The position numbers and the translations under genes are program-made. Shown in pieces: positions 6,282 to 10,339 of a stretch of 10,339 nucleotides of DNA (position 1 is the first letter of the stretch; the number at the start of each line of letters is the position of its first letter). A model generated the notes under the pieces. That model saw only the letters and a list, made by a program, of their open reading frames with translations. It was not told the origin of the DNA and ran no database searches. Source of the DNA: Hyphomicrobiaceae bacterium (GTDB lineage Bacteria; Pseudomonadota; Alphaproteobacteria; Rhizobiales; HXMU1428-3); contig JANQQH010000133.1 in the NCBI GenBank assembly GCA_028285025.1, forward strand, positions 1 through 10,339. Direction: 5' to 3'.

Positions 6282-9200
6282 TTACTCAACAGGGGCCCCA
6301 TCCTCAGCAGGGGCTTCCGGGATAATCACCTCATCAGGTTCAGCTCCCGCCATAGACGGCATCTCCACATCGTGCGCCGCTTCTTTTTCTTTCAAGATTA
6401 GTTCATCACGGGTCTGGCTGATCCGGCGCATACGAGACAGCATGCCACCTGTACCAGCCGGTATAAGACGACCGACAATCACATTTTCTTTCAAGCCTTC
6501 AAGCGTATCAGATTTGCCCGATACAGCCGCCTCAGTCAGCACACGCGTTGTCTCCTGGAAGGAGGCTGCAGAAATAAAGCTCTTCGTCTGCAAGCTGGCT
6601 TTCGTAATCCCAAGAAGAACCGGGCTCCCTTTGGCTGGCTCTTTGCCCGCCTCAATCGCTGCCTGATTGTTATCTTCAAATTCATAACGATCAACTTGCT
6701 CGCCTTTGAGCATGTTGGTCCCGCCAACCTCTTCCACTTCGATTTTTTGCAACATTTGGCGCACAATCACTTCAATATGCTTGTCGTTAATCGTCACACC
6801 TTGCAAGCGATACACATCTTGAATTTCATTAACCAGATAAGTGGCTAACTCTTCAACCCCTTTAATCGCCAAAATATCATGCGGTGCCGGGTGACCATCA
6901 AGCAGATATTCACCCTTTTCAATCCGATCACCTTCTTGAACAGACAAATGCTTGCCCTTAGGGATCAGATATTCCGAAGGCTCTTGAGTTTCATCATCAG
7001 GTATAATGGCAATCCGGCGCTTGTTTTTATAATCACGCCCAAATTCAACAGTACCTGAAATTTCAGCAATAATCGCATGATCTTTAGGCCGGCGCGCTTC
7101 AAACAATTCAGCCACACGCGGCAGACCACCGGTAATATCTTTGGTCTTGGCACTCTCTAGCGGGATCCGCGCCAACACATCACCTGCTTTCACTTTGCTG
7201 CCAGGATCAACGGACAACACCGCCTCAACAGAAAGCAACGAACGCGCTTCACCGCCCCGGCCAAGCTTTTTAATCTTGCCCTTATCATCATTAACAATGA
7301 TAGCCGGTTTCAGATTATCACCGCGCGGGCTTGCCCGCCAATCAATAATCACACGGTTGGCAATACCAGTTGATTCATCAAACTGCTCATCAACAGAAAT
7401 ACCGTCAGTCAGATCTTCAAATTCAACAACACCATCCACTTCGCACAAAATTGGGCGGGTATAAGGGTCCCATTCAGCAATCCGCTGACCGCGCTTGATT
7501 TTATCACCTTGGTCAACTTTCAGATGCGCGCCTTGTTGAATTTTATGGGCTGCCAACTCATTGCCATCACCATCAACAATGGTAATGGTCATATTCCGGC
7601 CCATCGCCACAAGACGTTTCTGGCTATCACGCGCAATGTTTTTATTGCGAATTTCAATGATGCCATCATAGTTGGCCTCAATAAATGAGCTATCAACCAC
7701 TTGCGCGGTACCACCAATATGGAATGTACGCATGGTCAACTGCGTGCCAGGCTCACCAATTGACTGAGCCGCAATCACACCAACCGCTTCACCTAAGTTA
7801 ACCGGGGTCCCGCGCGCCAAGTCACGACCATAACATTTCGCACACACACCATTACGTGTTTCACATGTCAGAACAGAGCGAATCTTAATCTCTTGAATAC
7901 TCGATTGATCAAGCGCGGCGGCATGATGCTCTTCAAGCAATTGGCCAGCTTTAATCATCACTTCGCCCGTTTCTGGATCAATCACATCTTCAGCAACTGT
8001 ACGCCCTAGCGCGCGATCACCTAGAGACACGATCACTTCACCCGCATCAACAGCAGCAGAAACACTAATGCCTTTGTCAGTACCACAATCAAGCTCATTG
8101 ATGATGCTGTCTTGTGCCACGTCAACCAACCGGCGTGTCAGATAACCAGAGTTGGCTGTCTTTAACGCGGTATCAGCAAGTCCTTTGCGCGCCCCGTGAG
8201 TAGAGTTAAAGTATTCAAGAACGCTCAAACCTTCTTTAAAGTTAGAGATAATGGGCGTTTCAATAATCTCACCAGATGGTTTGGCCATAAGACCGCGCAT
8301 ACCAGCAAGCTGCTTCATTTGTGCAGGTGAACCACGCGCACCAGAATGAGCCATCATATAAACCGAGTTGGTCGGAATGATCCGCTTCGTTTCCTCATCA
8401 ATCTGAACCGCAGAAATCCGGTCCATCATTTCAGTGGCCACTTTATCGGTACACTTGGCCCAAGCATCAACAACCTTGTTATATTTCTCACCCTGGGTGA
8501 TCAAACCATCATTATATTGCTGCTCATACTCCCGGGTCAGGTCTGACGTTTGCTCCACAATAGTCTCTTTGGTATTAGGAATCACCATGTCATCCTTACC
8601 AAAGGAGATGCCCGCCAAACAGGCATGTTTAAAGCCCATTTGCATAATCCGGTCACAGAAAATAACGGATTCTTTTTGCCCGCAATTACGATAAACCGCA
8701 TCGATCATGCCAGAAATTTCTTTCTTGGTGAGCATGCGATTAACAAGATCAAACGAGACACCAGGCTGGCGCGGCAACAATTCGCCCAATAACATCCGCC
8801 CAGGTGTGGTTTCATAAATCTCAGAAACCTCGTTATGATCCTCATCGACAAAACTAAACCGGCCCTTAATTTTTGTATGCAGGGTCACAACACCATTATC
8901 CAAAGCATGGCGAATTTCAGCCACAGAGCCAAAAACCATACCTTCACCAGGTTCGTTGTCGTAAATCAAAGACAAGTAATAAAGACCGAGCACAATATCT
9001 TGTGATGGCACAATAATCGGCGCGCCATTGGCAGGATGCAACACATTGTTGGTTGACATCATCAACACCCGCGCTTCCAATTGCGCTTCCAGGGAAAGCG
9101 GCACGTGCACCGCCATTTGGTCCCCGTCAAAGTCAGCATTAAAGGCCGCACACACAAGCGGATGCAATTGAATGGCCTTACCTTCCACCAACACCGGCTC

Positions 9201-10339
9201 AAACGCCTGAATGCCCAAACGGTGCAACGTTGGCGCCCGGTTCAACAGCACAGGGTGCTCACGGATCACCTCATCTAAGATGTCCCAAACCTCTGGCTTT
9301 TCTTTCTCAACCAGTTTTTTAGCCTGTTTAACGGTCGAGGCATAGCCCTTGGCATCTAGCCGCGAATAGATAAACGGTTTGAACAGCTCCAGCGCCATTT
9401 TCTTAGGCAAACCACATTGGTGCAATTTCAGTTCAGGACCAACCACAATCACAGAACGGCCTGAATAATCAACCCGTTTACCAAGCAAGTTCTGACGGAA
9501 CCGGCCTTGTTTACCTTTGAGCATGTCAGACAAAGATTTCAGCGGGCGTTTATTGGCCCCTGTAATCACCCGACCGCGACGGCCATTGTCAAACAACGCA
9601 TCAACAGATTCTTGCAGCATGCGCTTTTCATTGCGAATGATGATATCAGGCGCGCGCAAATCAATCAGACGTTTCAAGCGGTTATTCCGGTTAATCACCC
9701 GGCGATAAAGATCATTCAAGTCAGAAGTGGCAAACCGGCCCCCATCCAGCGGCACCAACGGGCGCAGCTCTGGCGGGATAACCGGCACAACGGTCAAGAT
9801 CATCCATTCAGGCCGGTTGCCAGAATGAATAAACGCCTCAACAACCTTCAAACGCTTGGCCAATTTTTTCGGCTTTAATTCCGTTGTGGCCTCTGCAATC
9901 TCACGGCGCAACTGCTCAGCAATGGCTTCTAAATCCATGCCCATCAAAATTTCGCGAATGGCCTCAGCACCAATACCAGCAGTAAAGGCATCTTCACCAT
10001 ACTCGTCTTGCGCCGCCATATACTCTTCTTCAGACAGCAGCTGACCTTCTTGGAACGGGGTGATGCCCGCCTCAATAACGATATAGCTTTCAAAATAAAG
10101 CACGCGCTCTAAATCTTTCAGCGTCATGTCCAAAAGCTGGCCAATGCGTGATGGCAAGGATTTTAAGAACCAGATGTGAGCAACAGGTGCAGCCAACTCA
10201 ATATGGCCCATGCGTTCCCGGCGCACTTTGGTCAAGGTCACTTCAACGCCGCATTTTTCACAAATAACGCCTTTATATTTCATGCGCTTATATTTACCGC
10301 ACAAACATTCATAATCTTTGGTCGGTCCAAAGATGCGCG
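6282..10339 (-). CDS. rpoC: RNA polymerase beta' subunit, missing about 59 N-terminal residues
   Basis: Beta' forms half of the RNA polymerase active-site cleft and holds the catalytic Mg. The visible 1351 residues begin at RIFGP, equivalent to E. coli residue 60, and run to a TAA at 6284. An apparent TTG start at 10304 is just an internal Leu codon. All four cysteines of the N-terminal zinc site are present (CLC and CEKC, bases 10307-10254). The catalytic NADFDGD motif is at 9140-9120. The second zinc site shows an ELDCG cysteine and [11 protein letters not shown] (about 7870-7830). The trigger-loop region has [16 protein letters not shown] (about 7760-7714). The C-terminus reaches [13 protein letters not shown] and [14 protein letters not shown], then an acidic Ala/Pro/Glu-rich tail. 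The full protein would be about 1410 residues, normal for alphaproteobacteria. rpoB is expected just outside the right edge. I see no insertion, split or lost catalytic residue. Confidence 0.99.
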   Translation of the reverse strand, partial: RIFGPTKDYECLCGKYKRMKYKGVICEKCGVEVTLTKVRRERMGHIELAAPVAHIWFLKSLPSRIGQLLDMTLKDLERVLYFESYIVIEAGITPFQEGQLLSEEEYMAAQDEYGEDAFTAGIGAEAIREILMGMDLEAIAEQLRREIAEATTELKPKKLAKRLKVVEAFIHSGNRPEWMILTVVPVIPPELRPLVPLDGGRFATSDLNDLYRRVINRNNRLKRLIDLRAPDIIIRNEKRMLQESVDALFDNGRRGRVITGANKRPLKSLSDMLKGKQGRFRQNLLGKRVDYSGRSVIVVGPELKLHQCGLPKKMALELFKPFIYSRLDAKGYASTVKQAKKLVEKEKPEVWDILDEVIREHPVLLNRAPTLHRLGIQAFEPVLVEGKAIQLHPLVCAAFNADFDGDQMAVHVPLSLEAQLEARVLMMSTNNVLHPANGAPIIVPSQDIVLGLYYLSLIYDNEPGEGMVFGSVAEIRHALDNGVVTLHTKIKGRFSFVDEDHNEVSEIYETTPGRMLLGELLPRQPGVSFDLVNRMLTKKEISGMIDAVYRNCGQKESVIFCDRIMQMGFKHACLAGISFGKDDMVIPNTKETIVEQTSDLTREYEQQYNDGLITQGEKYNKVVDAWAKCTDKVATEMMDRISAVQIDEETKRIIPTNSVYMMAHSGARGSPAQMKQLAGMRGLMAKPSGEIIETPIISNFKEGLSVLEYFNSTHGARKGLADTALKTANSGYLTRRLVDVAQDSIINELDCGTDKGISVSAAVDAGEVIVSLGDRALGRTVAEDVIDPETGEVMIKAGQLLEEHHAAALDQSSIQEIKIRSVLTCETRNGVCAKCYGRDLARGTPVNLGEAVGVIAAQSIGEPGTQLTMRTFHIGGTAQVVDSSFIEANYDGIIEIRNKNIARDSQKRLVAMGRNMTITIVDGDGNELAAHKIQQGAHLKVDQGDKIKRGQRIAEWDPYTRPILCEVDGVVEFEDLTDGISVDEQFDESTGIANRVIIDWRASPRGDNLKPAIIVNDDKGKIKKLGRGGEARSLLSVEAVLSVDPGSKVKAGDVLARIPLESAKTKDITGGLPRVAELFEARRPKDHAIIAEISGTVEFGRDYKNKRRIAIIPDDETQEPSEYLIPKGKHLSVQEGDRIEKGEYLLDGHPAPHDILAIKGVEELATYLVNEIQDVYRLQGVTINDKHIEVIVRQMLQKIEVEEVGGTNMLKGEQVDRYEFEDNNQAAIEAGKEPAKGSPVLLGITKASLQTKSFISAASFQETTRVLTEAAVSGKSDTLEGLKENVIVGRLIPAGTGGMLSRMRRISQTRDELILKEKEAAHDVEMPSMAGAEPDEVIIPEAPAEDGAPVE

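Overview
The window is a chromosomal housekeeping region, and every supported gene reads on the minus strand. The ribosomal proteins S12 and S7, EF-G, EF-Tu and the RNA polymerase beta' subunit all look alphaproteobacterial. Signs of this are a 156-residue S7 ending in an HYRW tail, S12 with an IPG loop, and EF-G with an [13 protein letters not shown] stretch. Base composition is moderate, which argues against the high-GC members of the class. I cannot place the order from sequence alone.

In the direction of transcription (right to left) the layout is as follows. The 3' part of rpoC (10339 to 6282) is closed by a strong intrinsic terminator. Next comes a two-gene unit: a membrane protein fusing cytochrome b561 to a YceI domain (6118 to 4910), then a secreted stand-alone YceI protein (4851 to 4240). 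A 629-base non-coding stretch follows (4239 to 3611), with a weak terminator, a good sigma70-type promoter and a long structured leader. The classical str operon comes last: rpsL (3610-3239), rpsG (3192-2722), fusA (2687-612) and the first 175 codons of tuf (525-1).

The rpoC and str genes make the core transcription and translation machinery and are normally close neighbours. Here a membrane redox and isoprenoid-binding module sits between them, fenced off by its own terminators, and str has its own promoter. The YceI module probably works at the inner membrane and in the periplasm. The fusion anchors one YceI domain to a four-helix, di-haem b561 unit through an additional fifth helix, and the second YceI is soluble.

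I found no mobile element, CRISPR array, tRNA, rRNA or phage feature. The parts least explained by known genes are the b561-YceI / YceI pair in this location and the roughly 390-base rpsL leader, which carries mutually exclusive inverted repeats and a possible 19-codon upstream frame.
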